From NCBI GenBank assembly GCA_948567375.1, contig OX419757.1, positions 62,434,001 through 62,498,000 on the forward strand: a stretch of DNA of 64,000 nt, read 5' to 3'. The notes under the pieces are model-generated. The model saw only the letters and a program-made list of their open reading frames with translations. It was not told the DNA's origin and did not search any database. This document shows positions 1 through 9,529 of this stretch, one piece after another. The stretch comes from Lunularia cruciata. Its lineage: Eukaryota > Streptophyta > Marchantiopsida > Lunulariales > Lunulariaceae. Within the stretch, counting starts at the first letter, position 1. Each line of letters starts with the position of its first letter. Made by a program: the position numbers and the translations under genes.

Positions 1-602
1 GGTTTCTCCAGATCATAAATTCATGAGAATTGCTTCCCAACTCCACCTTCAATTTGACTTTCTGAGCCCAACTCGAAGCAAATAGGTCTTGCCTTCACCT
101 CTTGAGCTCAAAATCACAACCACTACACGATATTTTCTCCTTCTTTGCTCAAAATTTGGCCATCACTTCCGCACATCATCTGCCTTATTGCCAAACCTGC
201 ATCAATTGAACAAGCCTCTGCACACTAGGGAAACATTGAACTTGAATCAAGCTACCAATGATCCACTGAGCTTGGAGATACCACCAACACTCAAAGTTCC
301 TGCACCCAATTTCCCTTGACTTCACTTCTTTGATGTAATCAGATTGTTTACCACTCTCAACTCAACTCAACTCAGATTAGTACTTGATCTATCACTCTAT
401 AAACTGCCAACAACTGGGCACTGATTACAGTCAAGCCACACCCACTCAAGTATAGAGAATCCAGGTGATGCTCACCGGCCTCTGTCCACCATAGCCAAGA
501 ACTCAAAGGCTCAACATTAGAGAAGTGAGCTCTCTGGAGCTGCACTTTGAAAGTATACCTCCTGGACTCAAGCTATTGTAAAGTTAAGGGGAGATATTTC
601 CA
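1..602. other. Unassigned non-coding stretch
   Basis: No protein family is recognisable on either strand. One 76-codon frame starts at 89 but has no motif I know. The last bases (about 585-602) hold a purine-rich run (aaggggagat) directly before a TGTTTGG, which resembles the polypurine tract and LTR start of a copia element. This is only suggestive because no copia RNase H C-terminus is readable upstream. Confidence 0.4.
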
Positions 603-1293
603 TGTTTGGAAGAAGAGGCTTTTTGTTTTGGCATTCTTTAGATCAATCTTTGTGTATGTTAACACATGAAGATTCAGCTATGAAGATTTTCAAGGTACAA
701 AGAAGAAGGTACAAGGAACCCAAGTACAAAGAATGGCTGGAACCCAAGAAGAGGAGTGCAAAGATTCTTTGCCCAAAGATATTAGAGCCAAAGACTGCAT
801 GAAACTCTGAGTACGGCCCACAATTTAAGCAAAGAACTACCACCAAGGAGCATTGGTGCCCATCAAAGATTTCTCATGTCAAGAGAGTGATTGGGAACCC
901 ACTAAAGACCATCAGCCAAAGAGCCTTGGCTATAAAATTGAGGGTTGGTTGAGTAATTCCACTTTATATGAGAAGTTTCTAAGAATAACACAAAGAGCAA
1001 AGAATGAGTTTAACATCTTTGTTAGGGGGGAAGCGGATGATTCATTGTTAGTGACGAGATGGTTATAGCACCCCACAATCTTGAGCAGTATGAATCTCAT
1101 TTTTTGGCATTGCTTTTTTAGAAATCCAATATGTTAAAGGCTTTACCAAGGCTAGAAAATGGCCTTATGTATTCACTATCTGCATTGCAAGAAAACAAGT
1201 AGGAGAAAAAAGAAAGATGATGAAGGGAAGGTATAGAAGGAACGGGTTTTTAGACATACAAATTTCCACATCAAAGAAGTATGAGGACAAACA
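603..1293 (+). mobile_element. Possible LTR (copia-like), low confidence
   Basis: The segment begins TGTTTGG after a purine-rich tract and could end at gacaaaca (1293), giving TG...CA ends. It contains a TATA-like ctataaaat near 930. No second copy and no target-site duplication are visible in the window, so this is inference from end structure only. It could equally be unrelated intergenic DNA. Confidence 0.22.
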
Positions 1294-1690
1294 CCTTTAC
1301 CCTTGCCAACCTTTGGCTTGGAAGCCCTTTGGCCTGGTAGATCTCTGGCACCAACATTCTTTGGTTTGGGAATACCTTTGGCTTGGGAGTTAGTCAGTTC
1401 AACTAGATTTGTGACAACCTTAATATGTCACCATCATGGCAAAGAACAATAAGTAACAATTGTTTAATTGTACCAAAATTTTCACATATGGGAATTGTAA
1501 CCACTTACTTAAGATACACCTACCAAAATCTTGTAATGGTTGAATCCACACTTTAAAATCAGATTTGGTTAGTCACTTTTACTTTTATATTGTTAGACAA
1601 TTGCAAACCCTACTTTGTGCAAGAATTCATGCACATTTTGTGAAAGGTGTAAATGCTTGATGACATAGAAGGATAGATTGAGTAGGTGAT
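1294..1690. other. Unassigned spacer
   Basis: No gene is seen. The last five bases (gtgat, 1686-1690) abut the TGTGACAACC terminus of the outer LTR and are the candidate left target-site duplication of element A. The matching right copy was not found. Confidence 0.4.
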
Positions 1691-2222
1691 TGTGACAACC
1701 CGACAAGTATCACTTTTGTGGTGATCAATTAAAGTTCATAGAGATACCAGACAAAAATAGTCAAATACAAAGTAAAAAATAACAATTAGTTCTCCTTGAT
1801 TGGGTCTTTAATCTCTTGGTAGGAAACACAATGAGCAGAGAGTAACGAGTACTAATTCACAGTCTCATGACAATAAAATGTCACCCATAATCACATACAT
1901 CAAATCTTTCCAAACAAACTTTGATTGTGATGATTCAATTCTTCCCAAAGAAGTCTACTTCACTACAAAATGACTTGGCCTCAGAATTGTGTTCCACCCC
2001 TCCACTAAAGGCACAACTTCCTCAATCAGAGTTGCTTTGCATCAATCCAACATTGTGCTCACAAGTGCAAAAAAATACTAACACTACAGTTCTTCACAAA
2101 TTTGTCAAGGCATTGCTTTGATTGTTATCCACTCAAGATCAAACAAACAAAATGGAATTAGAGCTACAAAATCCAATATCCAACAAGCACATTGATTGCA
2201 CTTCAAAATTCTCCAAACATAG

Positions 2223-2243
2223 ACACACACACACACACACACA
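2223..2243. repeat. (AC)n microsatellite in LTR A
   Basis: A run of about ten AC dinucleotides. The related LTR fragment near 61,660-61,690 also has a CA-rich tract at the equivalent place, so the simple repeat may be ancestral to this LTR subfamily. It creates a spurious Val-Cys-rich reading frame on the minus strand. Confidence 0.85.
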
Positions 2244-2745
2244 AAAGATTGATAGTCAGAATTAAGCTGAAATGATGAGCATTGAGTTATAGCACCTTGC
2301 TTTATCAACTTCAGAATTTTAGTATTGAATAACAATACAATCCAAATGCCTCCTTTAAATAGGCTTTGCATTGACAATTACTAACTAATATACCATTCTA
2401 CAACAATTGTACCAACCTATAGATCCAGAATGAAAAACCACATCTTCATATCTGCCTCTTCAAATCTCAAATCTATTATTGCTCTGATCCAACCCAACTT
2501 TGGCTTCCAAACCCAATGTTCCTTCAAGTATTCCTCCTTCTTTGAGTCTATCTAATACTACTACTTCATCTGTTATTTCTACTATCTCTTTAGTCTAAAC
2601 TGCAATTGAAGTCATGGGTAATCTATTTAGCTCTTTATTTGCTAACCCAATCTCTCCTAATATCTCAAGTAACTCACCCAAACATACTTGTACTCTTGCT
2701 TCTACTACTTTGGACTTTGCTTTTACCTTCATCTCACTACAAATT

Positions 2746-3101
2746 CTATCTAAGACAGAAATTATTTCCTACCTCTAACATCTTTCTGTCTACATGATCT
2801 CTCAAGCAAATTAAAAGATTGTTCAAGTCAATATCCTTTTCCTTCCTCCTTCTTGTCTCTTGCACCAACAATATTAATTTGTGCAGCCTCGCCTCTTCTA
2901 ATTTACTCTTGGCATCAGTACTCAATATCACCCTCAACTCCTCAATGACTGCTCCTACTGAATCCGACTCCATACTCAAAACTATCTTCTCCTTACTTTG
3001 CTCTACCTCCAATTTTTTTTAGTACTTTGTCAACTTGTCCTCAACTTTTGCCTTCAGTGCTTCTTTCTCCTCCATATACTAGACAAGTTGAGCTTCCGTA
3101 C
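2746..3101 (-). pseudogene. Coiled-coil part of LTR-encoded protein, element A (broken)
   Basis: The minus-strand translation matches the C-terminal coiled coil of the B LTR protein (around nt 10,100-10,480). Both share EEARLH, LLVQETR, DLN-LLI-LR and VDRK-LEV. In-frame stops (for example the codon before Lys-Lys-Leu-Glu-Val) show it is dead. The upstream half lies beyond element B at 11533. It is rich in Glu and Lys with heptad-like spacing and has no enzyme motif. Its function is unknown; a structural role in assembly or binding is inference. Confidence 0.75.
3097..3101 (+). repeat. Target-site duplication, left copy (cgtac)
   Basis: The five bases cgtac directly precede the TGTGGTGCCC terminus at 3102 and recur directly after the ...GTTGTCACA terminus at 11528-11532. 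This fixes 3102-11527 as one integrated element and is the key evidence for the LTR limits of element B. Confidence 0.9.
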
Positions 3102-3203
3102 TGTGGTGCCCACATTTTTTGTTTTTTTTCAAAATAAAGGAGAAGAAGTGTATAGAGAAGTCGGATTGCGCCTGTATGGCCGAAGAAGATGAAGAAAATT
3201 GTC
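3102..3203 (+). mobile_element. 5' LTR remnant of element B
   Basis: These 102 bases match 7746-7847 with three substitutions, all transitions. The match stops abruptly at 3203, where the sequence passes into Gag coding DNA. The rest of the 5' LTR (about 3.7 kb), the primer site and 5' gag are missing. An ATG at 3189 inside the remnant happens to be in frame with the gag remnant up to a TAG at 3357; this is probably a chance fusion. Confidence 0.85.
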
Positions 3204-4178
3204 AAGAACCAGGACGATGACAAAGAGGCGGTGTATCAAACTCAGGAGGTACAGCCACAACCGAGCACATCATATCAAGGTCCGAGGTTTGGACCCAGGG
3301 AGTATAACCCCAATGCTCCTACACGAAGACCACCGATGAGCAACCAAAATCGCCCTTAGAATGTTGCGCCCGGAGCCTGTTATAATTGTGGCTCGATGGA
3401 ACATTGGTCTCCAAATTGTCCCAAGCCAAGAAGGCAAATTGGGTACGTTCCCCTGTGTGGAAATTGTAAAGGATCGGGGCATACGGGCAACCAATGCCCT
3501 CACCCGCCGAACCCGAAGCCTCTTGTAAAATATGTACAGACCCCCGCTGAGCGTGCAGCACTTCAGCCGAAGGGGGATACGAATGTAAATTGTATAACTC
3601 TTGAGGAAGAAAGACCTCACGAAGGGAGTCCGGCCTCAGAAGGAGAATGGCCAGACCTTGAAATTTTGAAAGTTGAGACACGCTCCACCAAGAAGAAGCG
3701 TGATCCCAAAGAACTGAGTACGACCTCGTCGTCTTCCCAAAAGACAAAGAGACAACGCCCAAAAGCAATTCTTTCGGCCAAGGAGGAAAAGATCCTCGCA
3801 AAAGCTAAAGCTAAAGCCTTGCAGAAAGAATTAACGGAGGCATTACTCAGGACTCGGGAACTAAGTTTGGAAGAAGAGACGAAGACGAAGTCTCCAATTT
3901 TTCCGGCGGACATCCGATCCGAAGTAAAGGGTCTGATTCAAGCCGAGGTAGGCCAACCCAAGGAAGCTCGGGTTAAGGCCATCAGCAAGCCCGTCACCAT
4001 TTTGAAGCGTCCCGAAGTCAAGAGGGAGCATGGAGAGTCCTCGGACTCAAAGCCGAAGATGAAGACGGTCAAATTGGGAGGAGTTCCCCAATATGATATT
4101 GTAGCCGACTTGGCCACCACAAATGCCAATGTTACATTTAAGCAATTGTGGGAAGATAACAAGCTGTACAAAAGATAG
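3204..4178 (+). pseudogene. Gag C-terminal half with two zinc knuckles (element B)
   Basis: This is the nucleocapsid part of Gag, which binds element RNA in virus-like particles. Two CX2CX4HX4C zinc knuckles are visible: CYNCGSMEHWSPNC (3378-3419) and CGNCKGSGHTGNQC (3456-3497). A Lys/Glu-rich tail follows. The frame is open from 3204 except for TAG at 3357, upstream of the knuckles, and TAG at 4176, and continues in the same frame into the protease. The N-terminal capsid region is absent because of the 5' deletion. Two knuckles per Gag is less common in plant gypsy elements than one. Confidence 0.85.
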
Positions 4179-4646
4179 CTTAATTCGGCTCTCAAGAAGG
4201 TGAGGTCGATGTCAAAGAAGGACCTGCCTGCTATCTATCGTATTGAACAAGAAGATTTGGGATCTCCCAAGGTAGACGTGGAGATTGTAGGTTGCATGAT
4301 CACATCGATACTCATTGACTCTGGGTCCGGTGTGAATGTCATGACTGAAGATACTGCGAATCAACTCGGGTATCATATGTTTGAACCAACACCCCAAGTT
4401 TTGAAGTTTGCAGACCAAACCAGGAGACGGCCCTTGGGCATGCTGTCGAACATTACCACGATCATTGGAGGGGTACCGTTCAAGTTGCATTACATCGTGT
4501 TGCGGCCAGTGACAAAAACTGGTTACCCTCTGTTGATCGGTAGACCCTGGTTGTATAGTGCCCAAGTTGTAGTGGATTGGCATCAGCAGAAGTTAAGATT
4601 CAAGGACATTTCGTCCAAGGATCAAAAGCTGGTGACTGTGAGTTAG
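4179..4646 (+). pseudogene. Retropepsin-like aspartic protease (element B)
   Basis: This domain would cleave the Gag-Pol polyprotein. The active site reads LIDSGSGVNVM, with the catalytic Asp codon at 4317-4319. Downstream GYPLLIGRPWLY corresponds to the conserved retropepsin segment before the C-terminal strand. The frame is the same as gag and is bounded by TAG codons at 4176 and 4644. It is the usual length for a plant gypsy protease (about 150 residues including linkers). Only the neighbouring stops mark it as a pseudogene. Confidence 0.85.
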
Positions 4647-6740
4647 ATGAAGGTTCCCCATCTCAGGGAAACAAGTTCGTCAGAAGAGGAGGACGAGTCC
4701 GAAGATTCATCGTCTTCGTCTTCAGACGAATCCGAAGAAGAAGTCCAAGTTAATTACTTGGAATGCTACGAGGTAGAGGCTGACGATGAAGATCCATATG
4801 ACCTCGCCTCGGGTGAACCTGACTTGGAGGGAGGGGGTTTGATGGCCGCTCGCCTCGGGATAAGCCGAGTAAGCCACGTTGAAGGAGTCATCAACCCCAA
4901 TGACTGTCAAGAGGTGTTACTCACTGAAGGAAAAATTTTAAAAATCTCGAAGACAGTTACTTTGGAGGAGTTGGCAGGATACACTACCCTGTTTATAGAA
5001 TTCCAGGATGTATTCGCCTGGTCGATTGATCAAATGCCGGGTATTCCACGAGAATTTGGAGAACACCGGATTGATTTGATTGAAGGTGCAGTTCCGGTTC
5101 GGCAGCGACAATACCGCCTGAACCCGAAGTACTCGCTCTTGGTAAAAGATGAAATCGATAAGTACTTAGGGGCCGGAATCATCTTCCCTGTCTTAAGCAG
5201 TGAATGGGTCTCCCCCATTGTCATTGTCCCAAAGAAGAAAATAGGGAAGATCCGAGTGTGCCAAGACTTCCGAAAATTGAACGCAGTCACAAGGAAAGAT
5301 CATCATCCCTTGCCTTTTACCGATACAATTTTAGATCAGGTAGCTGGGCATCCTTGTTATAGTTTTCTTGATGGATTTTCAGGGTACAATCAAGTATCCA
5401 TTTGAGAAGAAGACAAGGATAAAACTACATTCACGACCGATTGGGGCACTTTTGCTTACAATCAAATGCCCTTTGGGTTGTGTAATGCTCCCGCTACTTT
5501 CCAGCGGATGATGAATTCGATCTTCAAAGATTTCCTACGCGAATTTGTCAAAGTTTTTATTGATGACTTTTGTGTGTTTGGACGACGGGATGTACATATA
5601 GATTACCTTCGCCAAACGTTTGAAAGGTGTCGTTTTGCCGGCTTGTCATAACACCCGAAGAAATGCTTCTTCGCAATGAAGGAGGGAATTCTTCTTGGGC
5701 ATCGGGTGTCAAGCCAAGGTATTGAAGTCGATGTTGAGAAGGTTAAAATAATCGCAGCTTTGGAATCCCCGAAGAACATCCGGGAGCTGAGAGCCTTCTT
5801 GGGACATGTCGGATATTACAAACGATTCGTGTCAAACTATGCAGTGCTTGCTGCACCACTTACAAAGCTTCTGAAGAAATCCGAAGACTATTTGTGGGAA
5901 GCACATCAAGAAGAAGCCTTCCAGGTGTTGAAGAAGAAACTGGTTGAAGCACCAGTCATGAGGGCCCCGAATTGGGACGTCCCTTTTCATGTGTATGTGG
6001 ACACTTCGTCCATGGCCATCGGGGTTGTCTTAAGTCAGAAGGACGAGAAGAAGAAAGACTACCCGGTGTATTATGCCAGCCAACAACTTTCAGTTTCTGA
6101 AAAGAATTATTTGACGACTGAAAGAGAAGCACTCGGAATGGTGTATGCCTGCAAGAAATTTTGGCATTATTTGTTGGGGTATGAGTTTGTCTTCTATGTT
6201 GACCATTATGCATTGCAACATCTGGTCAAGAAGGCAGATTTATCGGGACGAATTGCAAGATGGATCTTGTTATTACAAGAGTTCATGTATACTGTACAAG
6301 TGAGGAAGGGAGCTTCGCATTTGAATGCGGACTTCCTGTCCAGGTTAGACACTCAAGACCAGGAGTGGGAAATTGACGATCGGTTCCCTGACGAAGAGTT
6401 GTATCACTTATCAGCAATGAGAAGTACGAGGTATGCAGACAAATATAATTATCTAAATACTCTCCATTGTCCTGAGGGGATGGATCCGGAACAGCGGGCA
6501 GTCTTTCTCCGGAAAATGGGGCCGTACCAACTTAAACACATCATTTTATTTAAGATGGGCGAAGATGAAGTACTTCGGCGATGCTTGGAGTCGTACGAAG
6601 TAGGAGGAGTAATTGAATCTTTACACTCCGAGGCATTGGGAGGACACTATGCTCTGAAGAATACTGTAAAGAAAATTCTTTCGGCAGGGTATTGGTGGCC
6701 TACAATGTACAAAGATGTACATGCTCATATTCAAAGCTGA
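4647..6740 (+). pseudogene. Reverse transcriptase and RNase H (element B)
   Basis: RNA-dependent DNA polymerase and RNase H of a Ty3/gypsy element. An acidic Ser/Glu/Asp linker (about 4665-4800) precedes RT. RT motifs include SEWVSPIVIVPKK, VCQDFRKLN, the catalytic FIDDF (codons 5556-5570) and FLGHVGYYKRF. RNase H shows YVDTSS, a Glu in TTEREALG, and VDHYALQHL. The frame carries TGA (5403) and TAA (5649). At about 6739 a 2-base loss shifts the frame just inside the integrase HHCC finger, so the product would end at 6740. Confidence 0.88.
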
Positions 6741-7734
6741 TGTGTGTCAGAGAACGGGGAAGCCGACGGCCACTTCTCAATGGCCTTTGAAACCAATTTT
6801 GCCTTTGGCCCCCTTTGAGAAATGGGGGATTGATTTTGTGGGTCCCATTCAACCAGTGACCCGAGTCACAAGAAAGCGCTATATTTTGGTTTGCACTGAT
6901 TACGCTACCAAGATGGTCGAAGCGGAAGCAACTCGCAGAGATGATGCTGAAACTGTGGCGGAATTCTTCTTTCGAAACATCATCTCCCGATATGGGTGTC
7001 CTCTGGAATTGGTCAGTGACCGAGGAACACATTTTCTGAACTCTGTAATGGAGGAGTTAACCAAGTATTTTCAGATTAAACATCGGAAGACTACTCCTTA
7101 TAACCCAAAAGCGAATGGCTTAACGGAAAAAGCGAATGGGTTACTTTGTAAAATTTTGAATAAGGTGACTGTCAATTATGCCTATGACTGGGATACAAAA
7201 TTACCAGCCGCATTATGGGCCTATCGGACGACAGAGAAGATTACAACCAAACAAACCCCATACTTCTTGACATATGGCTTGCATCCCATACTGCCAGTTG
7301 AATTTGAAGTTCCGACTTATCGAGTCCTGTGCGAAGAACGAATGTCGGAAGAGGAAAGTCAGGATCTTCGGATTCATCAACTGATGTGGTTAGAAGAGAA
7401 AAGAGACAATGCAATGCAAACCACGAAAGAAGTACAAGCACAGAGGAAAGTCAGGCACGATCAGAGAATCAAGCCTGTGACTGTACGAGAAGGGGATTTG
7501 GTTTTGTTATATGATAATCGCCGAATATTTTTTCTAGGCAAGTTGCATTTGAGATGGATGGGTCCCTATCAAGTTTGTCATCTTTACAAAAATAGATCCA
7601 TGCAACTCGTCGATTTGGAAGGTAATCCTTTTGCCACTCGAGTAAACGGGTGGAGAGTTTGGAGATATTGGACCATAGACTCGGAAGTTTCTAAGACCCC
7701 CAAGGTCTATGTTCGCGGGGACGCTCACATTTGA
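6600..7734 (+). pseudogene. Integrase (element B)
   Basis: The zinc-binding HHCC finger begins in the RT/RNase H frame (GGHYA... about 6640) and continues after the frameshift with DVCQ (about 6742). The catalytic triad is intact: Asp 6832-6834 in GIDFVGP, Asp 7018-7020 in SDRGTHF, and Glu 7126-7128 in NGLTEKAN. The C-terminal part has the GPY module (RWMGPYQV, about 7553-7576), typical of this superfamily, and no chromodomain. It ends at TGA 7732-7734, overlapping the polypurine tract. It would insert the cDNA with a 5-bp stagger, which matches the cgtac duplication. Confidence 0.88.
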
Positions 7735-7745
7735 GGGAAAGGGTA
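7731..7745 (+). promoter_or_regulatory. Polypurine tract of element B
   Basis: The purine-rich run (tgagggaaagggta) sits immediately 5' of TGTGGTGCCC at 7746 and overlaps the integrase stop. It primes plus-strand DNA in LTR retrotransposons, so its position marks 7746 as the first base of the 3' LTR. This agrees independently with the element end defined by the target-site duplication. Confidence 0.85.
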
Positions 7746-8132
7746 TGTGGTGCCCACATTTTTTGTTTTTTTTCAAAATAAAGGAGAAGAAGTGTATAGA
7801 GAAGTCGGATTGCGCTTGTATGGCCAAAGAAGACGAAGAAAATTGTCTTCGGGGTGAAACCCAAAGTAAAGTGACTTTGGATCATAAGGCGAAGTACTTT
7901 GAAATGCCGTGTCAGCATACAATACGAAGTAAATTGTCTTCGGCTCGGGGGGAGCTCAACCCGAGGCAAAGACAATCTAACAACCTTTCGTCGGGGCGAG
8001 AAATTCAAGAAGGAGTCGTTTCAAAATTGGTGGCTCATACGCGCGAAGGTGGGGTGACAGTGACAGGTGCATGCCGGAGGTGTGATTTCTCGGTAGAAAC
8101 TCAAAGCGACGGAAGACAAAGAACTGCAACTC

Positions 8133-8139
8133 TATAAAA
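8133..8139 (+). promoter_or_regulatory. Candidate TATA box (tataaaa) ahead of the LTR frame
   Basis: A canonical plant TATA box lies 161 bp upstream of the first ATG (8300) of the LTR-encoded frame. If used, transcription would start near 8165 and give a leader of about 135 nt. The ATG context (purine at -3, G at +4) is favourable. Whether it is active cannot be judged from sequence. Confidence 0.5.
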
Positions 8140-8299
8140 ATCAAAACTGCAACGACGAAATGTCGAGCAATTTTCCTTCGCCGTTGAGGAGTCGTCTTGC
8201 AGGTGATCGGGGAAAGGGAAATAGAGTTGGACTTGTGTTAGTGCATAAGGGAGAAGTCAAGAGAGAGAGAAATCGAGAGACCGAAAGAAAGCAGAAGAG

Positions 8300-9529
8300 A
8301 TGGGAGGAGGGAAGAAGAACTCCGAATTTGCAGTGAGAAATCATGCAATCTGGAGATTAGATATAGTAGCGAGGATCGAAGTCTTGAGCCAACTTCGGAT
8401 CACTTTTCTGGCATGGAATTGGAACGTAAGTTTTCTAGGATTCATGACAGAAATCATCGAGAGTAAATGTCTTGATGGTCCCGAGGAAGAAGGGAAGAGA
8501 GGAAATCCGGCTTGCTGGACAGAGTCGGATTGGAGACTTGTACTCGGGAAGGAGGCAGGCTCGGAGCAGGGAGCCACGTTCTTGGGGAAAGGAGAGATAG
8601 CCCAAGAAATGTAGGAGGTTAGAGATGCCTTCTCGTCGAAGAGGACAAAGAATGGGTATAAAGTTGAGAGCTATAAGGACCCAGTGAGGAGAGGAATTGT
8701 GAGTGCACTAATGGCCCTCCTGAAGCCGGAGAGAACTACCTATGTGATGAAACACCAAGCGGTGTTCTTTCACAAGTTATTTGCAGGAGAACAGATAAAT
8801 TGGGCAAGGTGCTTTCACGGAAGAACAAGGCAGATGGTGTGGAATTTGCGGGATAAGTCGCCTCCATACTACATCGTACCATTTGCAGCCCATTTTTACC
8901 TCGGGTTAAATCTGCTCAATGTGGCTGAGCGTAATCGAATGGTGTCTCATTTCCATCCTGATTTGAGAAGGGAAGTCGACGCGGAGGAACATCAATACAT
9001 TCTCCAAATCCGGAGCACAGACGATTACTACACGAAGACAGGGAAGAACGTGGAGGTCGTTGAAAGTACCCCGACGAAGAAGAGAACTCGGCAAGCTGAA
9101 GCCGAAGAAAACAAGAAACCTTGGAAAATGCAGAAAAATAACCCGAGGCGAGGAATGGTGGTGATTGAGTCGGAAGATGAAGACTCAGAAGGCGAAGCCG
9201 AGCTCAAGACGGAGGACTCGGACCGTGAGGAGGAACCTGAGCTGACATTGCAAAGTGGAGATACGAGCAGTGACAGTGAGGAAGGAGGAGAGATGACATC
9301 GGTACCAGCGGCTGAAGAATACGAAGAAGAAATGCAAGTCGAGGTAGACACCGAAGACAATGCGGCGCTGGAAGACGAAGTACCAGTGTGCGAGGAGAAT
9401 AAGATCGCAGTACAGCGAGGAATTCGCTCGAGACGTAAGGCGAAGTGTGAAGCGGGACCAAGTAGAGTGAAGGAAGAGGTAGAAGGAAGCTCGGGCAGTG
9501 AGGCATCGATTCCGATACGAAGACTCTAG
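8300..9529 (+). CDS. LTR-encoded protein, N-terminal and conserved domain (one TAG)
   Basis: I do not recognise the family. Starting at ATG 8300, the frame is open to 9529 except for TAG at 8612, and stays in the same frame as the coiled-coil segment that follows. A conserved block (about 8760-8985) reads FFHKLFAGEQINWARCF, then PFAAHFYLGLNLL, then HFHPDLRREVD. The same block recurs in relics at 15352-15543, 16340-16634 and, more diverged, 47820-48010, so it was under constraint. After it come a basic patch (TPTKKRTRQ, about 9068-9094) that could be a nuclear signal, and a very acidic Glu/Asp/Ser stretch (9160-9380). There is no catalytic motif. The N-terminus is uncertain because the element A copy suggests a frame change near 8440. 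Confidence 0.6.

Larger units (their letters stand above)
1691..3101 (-). mobile_element. Outer element A: 3' part of a giant Ty3/gypsy LTR (minus strand)
   Basis: Read on the minus strand this ends in GGGTTGTCACA, the same terminus as the plus-strand LTR at 11527, and aligns with 9640-11527 across coiled-coil coding sequence, a TATTTAAA core-promoter motif (plus-strand tttaaata, about 2355) and the R-U5-like region. It is older than the 7746-11527 copy: CpG is depleted and the reading frame has stops. It is broken at 3101 by element B and resumes at 11533. The translated coiled coil is continuous across that break, so A was the insertion target. Confidence 0.85.

Noticed and set aside
853-1068. 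71-codon plus frame
   Set aside because: Not recognisable and short. A TATA-like word nearby suggests non-coding LTR-type sequence instead.
2105-2377. Minus frame with a Val-Cys repeat
   Set aside because: It is a translation of the (AC)n microsatellite within a non-coding LTR region.
7746-8300. Treating the 3102/7746 repeat as a short (about 100-bp) LTR of a separate small element
   Set aside because: The right boundary would lack a target-site duplication, while cgtac flanks 3102-11527 exactly and the ends TGTG...CACA pair with each other.
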